A stretch of DNA of 64,000 nucleotides from assembly GCF_024684275.1 (NCBI RefSeq), contig NZ_JAIKXF010000010.1, positions 68,738-132,737 of the forward strand, written 5' to 3'. This document shows, in pieces, positions 8,892-15,978 of this stretch. Source of the DNA: Ruminococcus sp. (GTDB taxonomy: Bacteria > Bacillota_A > Clostridia > Oscillospirales > Ruminococcaceae). The position numbers and the translations under genes are program-made. The notes under the pieces are model-generated. The model was not told the origin of the DNA. It worked only from the letters and a program-made list of their open reading frames with translations, and did not search any database. How positions within the stretch are numbered: the stretch's first letter is position 1; every line of letters begins with the position of its first letter.

Positions 8892-9782
8892 TTGAAAAAA
8901 TTTTTATCCGCAGCGTTTTTTGCAGCTTCTGTCGCGCTTACAATATGCAGCTGTTCTTCAAAAAGCAGCAGCTTTTACGAACCCAAAAACAAAATTGAAA
9001 CAACAAGTCAGCCCTTCACAGAGCGTGAGGTACGTGCTGCTGAGGGAAGCTATGTATATGATAAAGCAGGTATCCTAAGTCCCGAGGATATTAAAGCCTG
9101 CAATGACTACGCTGGCTGGCTGTATAACGAAAAGCTTGTCAATGCAGCAGTCATAACTGTCAATGAGCTTGGCGATAAATCACCATATGATTATGCTGCT
9201 GAAGCATTTGCCGATATTTACGAAGCAAAAGGCAGCGGTATGATAATCCTTATCAACAATGATACAAATGAAGATGTTGTATTCAAAACCGGCAATTGTT
9301 TGACCAATATAAGCGATAAAGCACAGGAAAACTCTGTTTATTGGGCGACAAAGGAAATAATGAGGGGCGATTACAGAAGGGGTATCATGCGGCTTTTGCA
9401 GCTTGGAGAGCTTTGTCCTGCACATATTGCCGATAATGTTCAGCTCTTTGAGTATGAGCAGTCAAGAGTTCTTGAAAAAGCGCTCGCTTCGTGCAAGGAT
9501 GATATAACACTTTTAGCTTCAAAGAATAATTCTTCTGCGCCAAATGAAGAAATTTTAAAGACATATTATAAGCGGAAATACATAGACAGAGACGGAATAA
9601 TGCTTATGATCGACACAAAAAGCAAAAAAATGATCGCATATTCCGATAAAAAGACACCAAAGGAGCTTGAAACAGCACTGAAATCAGCTAATGAGCTGAC
9701 TGCTAAAGATGATTATTATGGTGCTGTCAATAAAATTGTTGAGGCATTGGACGGAAAAGCAGCTTCAGATAAAAAGGAATAA
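8892..9782 (+). CDS. TPM-domain lipoprotein
   Basis: About 296 residues. I prefer the TTG at 8892, nine bases after AAGGA; the in-frame ATG at 8883 directly abuts that box and is less likely. The N-terminus is a lipoprotein signal ending in ICSC (Cys lipidated). VYDKAGILSPEDI begins a TPM domain (formerly DUF477), a fold found in extracytoplasmic proteins linked to phosphatase activity or photosystem repair. The last ~70 residues (IDRDGIMLMIDTKSKKM) look like a second, partial copy of the same pattern. It is followed at 20 bp by an ABC exporter. Activity is not predictable. Confidence 0.65.
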   Translation: MKKFLSAAFFAASVALTICSCSSKSSSFYEPKNKIETTSQPFTEREVRAAEGSYVYDKAGILSPEDIKACNDYAGWLYNEKLVNAAVITVNELGDKSPYDYAAEAFADIYEAKGSGMIILINNDTNEDVVFKTGNCLTNISDKAQENSVYWATKEIMRGDYRRGIMRLLQLGELCPAHIADNVQLFEYEQSRVLEKALASCKDDITLLASKNNSSAPNEEILKTYYKRKYIDRDGIMLMIDTKSKKMIAYSDKKTPKELETALKSANELTAKDDYYGAVNKIVEALDGKAASDKKE

Positions 9783-9802
9783 TTATTAAGGAGTTGGTGC
9801 TT

Positions 9803-11671
9803 ATGCCGCCTGTTGGTGGACCGCGAGGAATGGGATATCTTACCGATGAGGAAAAGAAAAACCGCCCTAAAGTTACAAAAGAGCTTCTAAAAAGGATATT
9901 TTCATATTTAAAGCCCTATTGGAAGCAAATGTTGATAGTTCTTGCAGCAATAATCATTTCATCTACACTTAATCTGCTTCCATCAGTGCTTACAGGTAAA
10001 ATAATCGATGAAGGACTTATCGGAAGAAGCATCAATAAGCTTATATTCTTTATTGTCATGTCCCTTGCTGTAACTCTCGGAGCCAATCTCATAGGAGTTC
10101 TTGAAAGCTACATGAATACGTGGATAGCTCAGCATATAACCTATGATATGCGCAACAAGATGTACGCCCATTTGCAGAAAATGTCACAGAGATTCTTTAC
10201 ATCTAATAATCAGGGCGATATCATAACACGAATGACAAGCGATATATCCGGAGTTCAGCAGATAATAACCAATACGCTGACAAGTATCCTGTCAAATTCC
10301 ATAACACTTATTGTTGCTATGATAGTTATGTTCAGGCAGAACTGGATACTTGCCATTGTAGGCATACTTGTTGTACCGCTGTTTGCGATCCCTACAAGAA
10401 GCGCAGGAAAGACACGCTGGTCCATAACCAAGGAATCACAGGCTTGCAGTGACGAGATAAACGGTATCCTTAACGAAACGATGTCTGTAAGCGGTCAGCT
10501 TCTTGTAAAGCTTTTCGGCATGGAGGATACTGAGTACAAAAGATATGAGAACGTCAACCGCAGGATGATCAAGCTGAATATCCGCGAGGGTATGGCAGGA
10601 CGCTGGTTCAGAGTTGCACTTACTACTTTTTCAAGCATAGGACCTATGCTCATCTACCTTGCAGGCGGTATGCTTATGATGAGATTTGATTCTGACCTCA
10701 GTGTGGGAGATATAACAGTGCTTGTAGCACTTCTCGGAAGAATGTACGGTCCTGTTAATCAGCTTCTGAACATTCAAGTGGACTGGATTCGTTCTATGGC
10801 TATGTTTACAAGAATCTTCGAGTATTTTGATATGCCTGTTGAGATCAAGAATGCTCCTGACGCCATAACTCCCGATAAAGAGCCTGAGGGGAAGGTCGAG
10901 TTCAGAAATGTCGGCTTTTATTACGACAAAGAGCGACAGATCCTAAGCGATATCAATTTCGCTCTTGACAGCGGAAAATGTATTGCTGTTGTAGGTCCTT
11001 CAGGTTCGGGAAAGAGCACCCTTGTGAATCTTATCCCTCGCCTTTACGACGTTACCGCAGGAAGTGTGCTGTTTGACGGTATTGATGTTCGTAAGCTCGA
11101 CCTTGCATATCTGCGCAAGCATATAGGCATAGTCAGTCAGGAAACATATCTGTTTAATGGAACTATCCGTGAAAATCTGCTTTACGCAAAGCCTGATGCC
11201 ACGGAGCAGGAGCTGATCGAAGCCTGTAAGCAGGCAAATATCTATGAATTCATCGAAAAACAGGAGACAGGATTGGATACTGTTGTCGGAAACAGAGGAC
11301 TAAAGCTCTCAGGCGGCGAAAAACAGCGCATTTCTATAGCGCGTGTACTGCTCAAGGATCCCGCTCTTATGATATTTGATGAAGCCACTTCTGCTCTTGA
11401 CTCTATTTCAGAGCAAAAGATACAGGACGCTATTGAGCCTCTTATTTCTTCGCGAACAAGCATACTTATCGCCCACAGACTATCGACTATCCTTGCAGCA
11501 GACGAGATACTCGTCATAAAGGACGGTGTAATATCAGAAAGGGGTAAGCACAGTGAGCTTGTTAATCGGGGCGGAGTATATTCTGAGCTGTATAAGACAC
11601 AGTTCAGCAAGGCTGAAAACGGGGCTGAGCGGTTTGAATACACGGAAGGCGAGGATAACACAGGTCAATGA
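9803..11671 (+). CDS. ABC exporter, fused permease and ATPase
   Basis: 622 residues from ATG 9803, chosen because AAGGAG (9788-9793) is nine bases upstream; a TTG at 9794 abuts the box. Six membrane helices span about residues 35-320, followed by a nucleotide-binding domain with Walker A GPSGSGKST, signature LSGGEKQR, Walker B ALMIFDEATSALD and the switch His in LIAHRLST. The half-transporter should work as a homodimer, or with a partner elsewhere. MsbA/LmrA-like exporters of this type move lipids, drugs or peptides; no substrate gene is adjacent. Confidence 0.9.
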   Translation: MPPVGGPRGMGYLTDEEKKNRPKVTKELLKRIFSYLKPYWKQMLIVLAAIIISSTLNLLPSVLTGKIIDEGLIGRSINKLIFFIVMSLAVTLGANLIGVLESYMNTWIAQHITYDMRNKMYAHLQKMSQRFFTSNNQGDIITRMTSDISGVQQIITNTLTSILSNSITLIVAMIVMFRQNWILAIVGILVVPLFAIPTRSAGKTRWSITKESQACSDEINGILNETMSVSGQLLVKLFGMEDTEYKRYENVNRRMIKLNIREGMAGRWFRVALTTFSSIGPMLIYLAGGMLMMRFDSDLSVGDITVLVALLGRMYGPVNQLLNIQVDWIRSMAMFTRIFEYFDMPVEIKNAPDAITPDKEPEGKVEFRNVGFYYDKERQILSDINFALDSGKCIAVVGPSGSGKSTLVNLIPRLYDVTAGSVLFDGIDVRKLDLAYLRKHIGIVSQETYLFNGTIRENLLYAKPDATEQELIEACKQANIYEFIEKQETGLDTVVGNRGLKLSGGEKQRISIARVLLKDPALMIFDEATSALDSISEQKIQDAIEPLISSRTSILIAHRLSTILAADEILVIKDGVISERGKHSELVNRGGVYSELYKTQFSKAENGAERFEYTEGEDNTGQ

Positions 11672-11689
11672 CAGAAAGGAAGGATTCAT

Positions 11690-12382
11690 ATGAGTGAAAA
11701 GGATTTCATAATAGAAGCATTTGACAATCTTCCTGCCCTCACTGATAACAGTGAGTCAATGAAAGAGATGTTTTCTCATGTTTTCTATGATTTTTTACAA
11801 TTGCAGCATCTTTACGATTCAGCTATTGAAGTCGTAAGAACACATCTGAATATACTTGACAACGAATTCAGTGTGAAATTCCAGAGAAATCCTATTCATA
11901 ATATAGAAAGCAGACTGAAATCACCTCAATCAATAATAGGAAAGCTCCAGAAAAAAGGACTGCCTATTTCAACAGACGCAGCAAGGAAAAATCTTCTCGA
12001 TCTCGCAGGCATCCGTGTGACCTGTTATTACATATCGGATATATATGCAATTGTGGAAATGCTTAGCAGGCGAGATGATTTTACAGTGATCAAACGCAAG
12101 GATTACATAAAAAATCCAAAGCCGAGCGGCTACAGAAGCTATCATATGATACTGAATGTTCCTGTTTATCTGTCGACTCATAAGGAATATGCTCCTGTTG
12201 AGATACAGATAAGGACAATTGCTATGGATTTCTGGGCAAGTCTTGAGCATCAGCTCAAATACAAGACATCTTCGGAGATAACTCCGGAAATCTCCGAGGA
12301 GCTCCGCGAATGCGCAGAAAGAATTGCCGAGACAGACATACAAATGCAGAAACTATATATGCAGATAAACGATATTGATTAG
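11690..12382 (+). CDS. relQ: Small alarmone synthetase (RelQ/YjbM type)
   Basis: 230 residues with a single RelA/SpoT synthetase domain and no HD hydrolase or TGS domains, so it makes (p)ppGpp but does not degrade it. Conserved parts are SRLKSPQSIIGKLQKKG, DLAGIRVTCYYISDIY, and KPSGYRSYHMIL followed by the VEIQIRT strand with its catalytic Glu. The coiled tail after the domain fits the RelQ-type tetramer. GAAAGGA precedes the ATG, and a terminator follows at once, so it ends the transcript begun upstream. Confidence 0.88.
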   Translation: MSEKDFIIEAFDNLPALTDNSESMKEMFSHVFYDFLQLQHLYDSAIEVVRTHLNILDNEFSVKFQRNPIHNIESRLKSPQSIIGKLQKKGLPISTDAARKNLLDLAGIRVTCYYISDIYAIVEMLSRRDDFTVIKRKDYIKNPKPSGYRSYHMILNVPVYLSTHKEYAPVEIQIRTIAMDFWASLEHQLKYKTSSEITPEISEELRECAERIAETDIQMQKLYMQINDID

Positions 12383-12383
12383 G

Positions 12384-12410
12384 AAAACTCGCCTCATTGG
12401 CGAGTTTTTT
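12384..12410 (+). terminator. Terminator after relQ
   Basis: AAAACTCGCC-TCATT-GGCGAGTTTTTT. Confidence 0.85.
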
Positions 12411-12528
12411 CGTCAAAAAGCCGCTTAAAGCTTTCTGTTTTACAAAAAAACACCCGTTCACAAGGTGTTCTGTCGATGCTATAATAGTAATGTCATATGA
12501 CGGAACAGAAATTGAAGGGAGCATAAAA

Positions 12529-12831
12529 ATGTTCGGGATAGTAAAAAGAATAACACATGAGGTAAAAGACAAGACCGTATATATGGAGATATTCGGTGAT
12601 AACAAGGTAGCATACAGAGTCCTCAGCGGCAGACTTTTCATGTACGGTGATGAATTTATTACATACGGAATAGAGGTCATTGACAGAAAAAGCGGGGAAA
12701 AGGAATGCATTCCTGATTTTTCACGCAATATCGAGGATGCAGTAGCCTTTGCGGAGCTTCTTATCTCTGAAAGATGCCGTCCGAGAAAGCTTTATAGTAA
12801 AGCACTTGATTTTCTGAGAGTATCTATCTGA
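12529..12831 (+). CDS. Small protein resembling DUF6514
   Basis: 100 residues from ATG 12529, preceded by GAAGGGA; an upstream extension would begin inside the relQ terminator and is unlikely. The pattern is a run of short strands (VYMEIFGDNKVAYRVLSG, FITYGIEVIDRKSG) then DFSRNIEDAVAFAELLISERCRP and a final helix. That matches my recollection of DUF6514 proteins, which are common in clostridia and have no known function. It carries no signal or membrane segment and is probably cytoplasmic. Confidence 0.55.
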   Translation: MFGIVKRITHEVKDKTVYMEIFGDNKVAYRVLSGRLFMYGDEFITYGIEVIDRKSGEKECIPDFSRNIEDAVAFAELLISERCRPRKLYSKALDFLRVSI

Positions 12832-12937
12832 AAAAAATTTACAGGTTATTTCTTCATGAGGCTTGCTATTTCAGAAATTATATGTTATAATCTTAAATTG
12901 AATGGTAAACAGCCAGAAATTGAAAGGAGAAATGAAA

Positions 12938-13174
12938 ATGGCAGAGCTAAAATACGAGATCACAGAAAAGATAGGAGTTCTTTCAGAAAACGCAAAGGGT
13001 TGGACTAAAGAGCTTAATATGGTAAGCTGGAATGAGCATGAGCCTAAATATGATATACGCGAGTGGGCACCTGATCATTCAAGAATGGGCAAGGGTGTTA
13101 CTCTCACAGCTGATGAGCTTGCAGAGCTTAAAGAGCTTCTTGTAGGCATTGATCTTGATTCGTTTGACGAATAA
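12938..13174 (+). CDS. YdbC-like protein of the PC4/p15 single-strand DNA-binding family
   Basis: 78 residues from ATG 12938, preceded by AAAGGAG. The sequence (EKIGVLSENAKGWTKELN, KYDIREWAPDH, MGKGVTLT) is typical of the very conserved clostridial and lactococcal YdbC family, whose structure resembles the eukaryotic coactivator PC4 and binds single-stranded DNA. It stands alone between terminators. The exact cellular role is unknown. Confidence 0.75.
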   Translation: MAELKYEITEKIGVLSENAKGWTKELNMVSWNEHEPKYDIREWAPDHSRMGKGVTLTADELAELKELLVGIDLDSFDE

Positions 13175-13180
13175 TAATAA

Positions 13181-13208
13181 AAAAGGCAGCTCAGCTGAGC
13201 TGCCTTTT
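13181..13208 (+). terminator. Bidirectional terminator between ydbC-like gene and uppP
   Basis: AAAAGGCAGCTC-AG-CTGAGCTGCCTTTT type perfect dyad; serves both convergent genes. Confidence 0.85.
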
Positions 13209-13209
13209 A

Positions 13210-14073
13210 TCATTTAATAAGCGCTTTTGCACCAAAATATATAAGTACAAGTATACCGAGGATTATTCGATACCAGCCGAATACCTTGAAATCGTGCTTT
13301 TTGATATAATCCATAAGGAATTTAATGACAAATACAGATACAAGGAAGGAAACAACACAGCCAACAAGAAGAACAGCAAGCTCGCTTCCTGTAAAATCAA
13401 AGCCGAATTTAACAAGCTTTAGCAGACTTGCACCGAACATTACAGGTATTGCAAGGTAAAAAGTGAACTCAGCCGCAACTGTACGTGAAATTCCGATAAG
13501 AAGTGCTCCGACAATTGTAGCGCCTGAACGTGATGTTCCGGGGAAAATAGCTGCAATAAGCTGGAAACCGCCGATTATCAAAGCAGCATTGAATGTAAGC
13601 TCTGATATAGTTGTTACTTTAGGATTTTTGTTCTTGTTCCAGTTCTCGACAACAATAAAAGCTATGCCAAATACGATAAGAGCGATCGCAACTGTCCACG
13701 GATTATAAAAGTGCTCGTCGATCCAATCATCAAGCAGAAGCCCCACAGCAGCCGCAGGTATACAGGCAGCAAGTACCTTGAACCACATCATGAAAATATC
13801 TGTTTTTATCATTTGACCGAAAGGCGACTTATTTAACGGATGGGCATTATCCTTCTTTCCGAAGGGCCATAGCTTTTTCCAGAATATAACGACAACTGCC
13901 ATTATAGCTCCGAACTGAATAACAACGTCAAACATTTCCTTGAATTCATCAGATTTATCAAGGTTCAGAAATTCACTGACAAGTATAAGATGCCCAGTAC
14001 TGCTTATAGGCAGCCACTCAGTGATTCCCTCGACGATGCCGAGAATAATTGTTTTGATTATCTCCCATATCAT
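13210..14073 (-). CDS. uppP: Undecaprenyl-diphosphatase UppP/BacA
   Basis: 287 residues with about eight membrane helices. UppP removes one phosphate from undecaprenyl pyrophosphate to recycle the lipid carrier for peptidoglycan; overexpression gives bacitracin tolerance. The two active-site signatures are present: EGITEWLPISSTGHL near residue 15 and FPGTSRSGATIVGALLIG near residue 178. The gene stands alone on the minus strand behind the Crp/Fnr regulator, separated from it by about 100 bp. Confidence 0.93.
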   Translation of the reverse strand: MIWEIIKTIILGIVEGITEWLPISSTGHLILVSEFLNLDKSDEFKEMFDVVIQFGAIMAVVVIFWKKLWPFGKKDNAHPLNKSPFGQMIKTDIFMMWFKVLAACIPAAAVGLLLDDWIDEHFYNPWTVAIALIVFGIAFIVVENWNKNKNPKVTTISELTFNAALIIGGFQLIAAIFPGTSRSGATIVGALLIGISRTVAAEFTFYLAIPVMFGASLLKLVKFGFDFTGSELAVLLVGCVVSFLVSVFVIKFLMDYIKKHDFKVFGWYRIILGILVLIYFGAKALIK

Positions 14074-14173
14074 AGTTTATTTTGTTCCTTTCAATTAAAA
14101 ATCAACATTTATTAGTTTAACACTTCATTCAAGAAAAGTCAACATATTTTTTATTAATTCCAAAGTTGTTGTT

Positions 14174-14842
14174 CTAAATGTCGTGATCCGGATTATGCTG
14201 CAATTTGAATTTTCGCTTTGATATTGTAAGTATACCAGCCTTTTTCAGCCTTGAAATCTCACGCTGCAAGGCGCTTCTGTTGACACAGAGATAGTCAGAC
14301 AGGGCAGTAGTTGAAAATGGTATCTGAGGTGATTTGCCTTTCGGAGTTTTTTCCTCGATTATACTCAGGCAGCTGATAAGCTTATCTTCTATAGAGCGCT
14401 GACTGAGAACTTCTATACGCTCATTCAGGGATATAGCCTTTTCTGACATAAGATCAAGAAGATTCTCAACCACCCGAGAATGACACTGACAGGCATTTTC
14501 ACATCGTTTCGTTATTTCCGAGCGCCTTACGAACATGATCTCACAGTCAGTGTCGGCTGCTATTTCGATCCCGCTGCGCTGTGAAGCTGTAAAAGTAAAA
14601 TAAACTCCAAATACGCTCTGCTCACCGAGGGATTCCATAATAGAACGCACTCCATTTGCATCGTATCGAACCATAACAGCAGTACCGCTAAGTACTATTC
14701 CAAGCTTGTCAGGATTATCAGAGTAATCCATGATTCGGCTGCCTGACTTGAATTTCCTTATATCAGCATTAAAACAGCCTATCATACGGCTGCAATCCTC
14801 ACGTTCTATTCCTTTAAATAAAATATTATCTTCCGGTAACAT
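14174..14842 (-). CDS. Crp/Fnr-family transcriptional regulator
   Basis: 222 residues. A cyclic-nucleotide-binding-like barrel (about residues 20-115) is followed by the dimer helix and a C-terminal winged helix (STTALSDYLCVNRSALQREISRLKKAG). The usual cAMP-binding residues are not evident, and the four-Cys N-terminal cluster of FNR is absent, but a CENACQC group sits at the start of the dimer helix and might bind metal or sense redox state. The gene is divergent from a rubrerythrin operon with a perfect palindrome between, which suggests oxygen or nitrosative stress control. GGAGAG precedes the ATG. Confidence 0.85.
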   Translation of the reverse strand: MLPEDNILFKGIEREDCSRMIGCFNADIRKFKSGSRIMDYSDNPDKLGIVLSGTAVMVRYDANGVRSIMESLGEQSVFGVYFTFTASQRSGIEIAADTDCEIMFVRRSEITKRCENACQCHSRVVENLLDLMSEKAISLNERIEVLSQRSIEDKLISCLSIIEEKTPKGKSPQIPFSTTALSDYLCVNRSALQREISRLKKAGILTISKRKFKLQHNPDHDI

Positions 14843-14857
14843 AAAAACTCTCCAAAA

Positions 14858-14871
14858 GTTGCATATGCAAC
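14858..14871. promoter_or_regulatory. Perfect 14-bp palindrome, likely Crp/Fnr operator
   Basis: GTTGCATATGCAAC is fully self-complementary. Its centre (14864.5) lies about +18 from the predicted start of the minus-strand regulator transcript and about -41.5 from the predicted start of the plus-strand transcript, the classical class II activator position for Crp/Fnr proteins. This suggests self-repression plus activation of the rubrerythrin side. Confidence 0.7.
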
Positions 14872-14889
14872 AGATTTTTGATTTCTTTT

Positions 14890-14918
14890 ATGATACAATA
14901 TATTCAGACATTTGTCAA
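14890..14918 (-). promoter_or_regulatory. Promoter of the Crp/Fnr gene
   Basis: On the minus strand: TTGACA (14918-14913), 17 bp, TATCAT (14895-14890). Confidence 0.6.
14894..14899 (+). promoter_or_regulatory. Probable -10 of the rubrerythrin-side promoter
   Basis: TACAAT with no recognisable -35; CAGATT stands at the expected place, directly next to the palindrome. A weak -35 is what an activator-dependent promoter would show. Confidence 0.45.
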
Positions 14919-14944
14919 TACTATGTTTATGGAGGTCAAAAATT

Positions 14945-15211
14945 ATGAAAATCAATGTAATTGGCGAGCAGCTCTCACAGGAAGAGATCAACGCCTATAT
15001 CGACTATGGCAAGAAGAAGTACAGTGACAGAGAGATTCTTAGTATGACTGTTAAGACCGACGGTGAATACGTTGATCTCCGCTATGATTTTGCACAAGAT
15101 GTTCCGTTTGACAGAATAAGAAGGATCACAGGATATCTTGTTGGTACTCTTGACCGCTTCAATAACGGCAAACGCGCCGAGGAGCGAGACAGAGTAAAGC
15201 ATTCAGTTTAA
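14945..15211 (+). CDS. Small NrdD-like protein (annotated in clostridia as anaerobic ribonucleotide reductase-related)
   Basis: 88 residues from ATG 14945, after GGAGG. It is far too short to be a reductase. Its C-terminal half (RRITGYLVGTLDRFNNGKRAEERDRVKH) resembles the region around the NrdD radical site and its conserved tail, which explains database names, but I see no clear glycyl-radical RVCGY motif and the Cys ligands are missing. The N-terminal half is two strands and a helix. It lies 74 bp before reverse rubrerythrin, so a role in oxidative stress is plausible but unproven. Confidence 0.65.
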   Translation: MKINVIGEQLSQEEINAYIDYGKKKYSDREILSMTVKTDGEYVDLRYDFAQDVPFDRIRRITGYLVGTLDRFNNGKRAEERDRVKHSV

Positions 15212-15284
15212 AATGTCCATAACAGCATGGCTTTCAGCTTAGCTTGGACTAAAAAATTTTTTCAAAACAATGGAGGTAATTATT

Positions 15285-15836
15285 ATGAAAACTTATGTAT
15301 GTCCAGTTTGCGGATACGTTCACGAAGGAAATGAACCACCTGAAAAATGTCCACAGTGCGGTGTTCCGGGCTCAAAATTCATTGAAAAAGAAAAAGGTGA
15401 GAAGCTGGTTTTTGCTTGCGAGCATGAACTGGGAGTTGCAAAGGCTGTAACAGATCAGGAGATACTTGATGGCCTCAGATCTAACTTCAACGGCGAATGC
15501 TCTGAAGTTGGTATGTATCTTGCAATGGCAAGAGTAGCTTATAGAGAAGGCTATGCTGAGATCGGTGCTTACTGGGAAAAGGCTGCATATGAGGAAGCTG
15601 AGCACGCTGCTAAATTTGCTGAGCTTCTCGGTGAAGTTGTTTCAGCTTCAACAAAAGAAAATCTTGAAAAGAGAGTTGCTGCAGAGCACGGTGCTACTGA
15701 GGGTAAACTCAAGCTTGCTAAAAGAGCTAAAGAGCTCAATCTCGATGCTATCCACGATACTGTTCATGAAATGGCAAAGGATGAAGCTCGTCACGGCAAG
15801 GCTTTTGAGGGGCTTCTCAAGAGATACTTTGGTTAA
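15285..15836 (+). CDS. rbr: Reverse rubrerythrin (peroxide reductase)
   Basis: 183 residues from ATG 15285, after GGAGG. The rubredoxin domain is at the N-terminus ([10 protein letters not shown], then [11 protein letters not shown]), before the four-helix diiron domain with EEAEHA and DEARHG ligand motifs. This order is opposite to classical rubrerythrin and defines the revRbr type, which in clostridia accepts electrons from NADH oxidoreductases and reduces hydrogen peroxide, and in some cases oxygen. A terminator follows. Position behind a Crp/Fnr switch fits induction on air exposure. Confidence 0.92.
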   Translation: MKTYVCPVCGYVHEGNEPPEKCPQCGVPGSKFIEKEKGEKLVFACEHELGVAKAVTDQEILDGLRSNFNGECSEVGMYLAMARVAYREGYAEIGAYWEKAAYEEAEHAAKFAELLGEVVSASTKENLEKRVAAEHGATEGKLKLAKRAKELNLDAIHDTVHEMAKDEARHGKAFEGLLKRYFG

Positions 15837-15847
15837 TAAATACATTG

Positions 15848-15877
15848 AAAGCGAGGCAAATGCCTCGCTTTTTTTAT
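15848..15877 (+). terminator. Terminator after reverse rubrerythrin
   Basis: AAAGCGAGGCA-AA-TGCCTCGCTTTTTTT. Confidence 0.88.
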
Positions 15878-15913
15878 AAAAATGAATTTTTTGTATACTA
15901 ATGACTAAAGTCC

Positions 15914-15942
15914 TTGCAATGATATAATAAATTTGATATAAT
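15914..15942 (+). promoter_or_regulatory. Promoter of the GH3 gene
   Basis: TTGCAA (15914-15919), 17 bp, TATAAT (15937-15942). Confidence 0.65.
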
Positions 15943-15978
15943 GTATTCATAATATTTTTCACAAAGAGGTTAATAGCT

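Noticed and set aside
12255..12728. Minus-strand ORF of 157 codons
   Set aside because: It crosses the relQ terminator and covers the DUF6514-like gene antisense; no start signals.
14945..15211. Anaerobic ribonucleotide reductase
   Set aside because: Only 88 residues with neither the catalytic barrel nor a clear glycyl radical motif.
15212..15284. Terminator between the NrdD-like gene and rubrerythrin (GTCCA/TGGAC stem plus T-run)
   Set aside because: The stem is only 5 bp with a long interior and the T-run overlaps the next ribosome-binding region; read-through is more likely.
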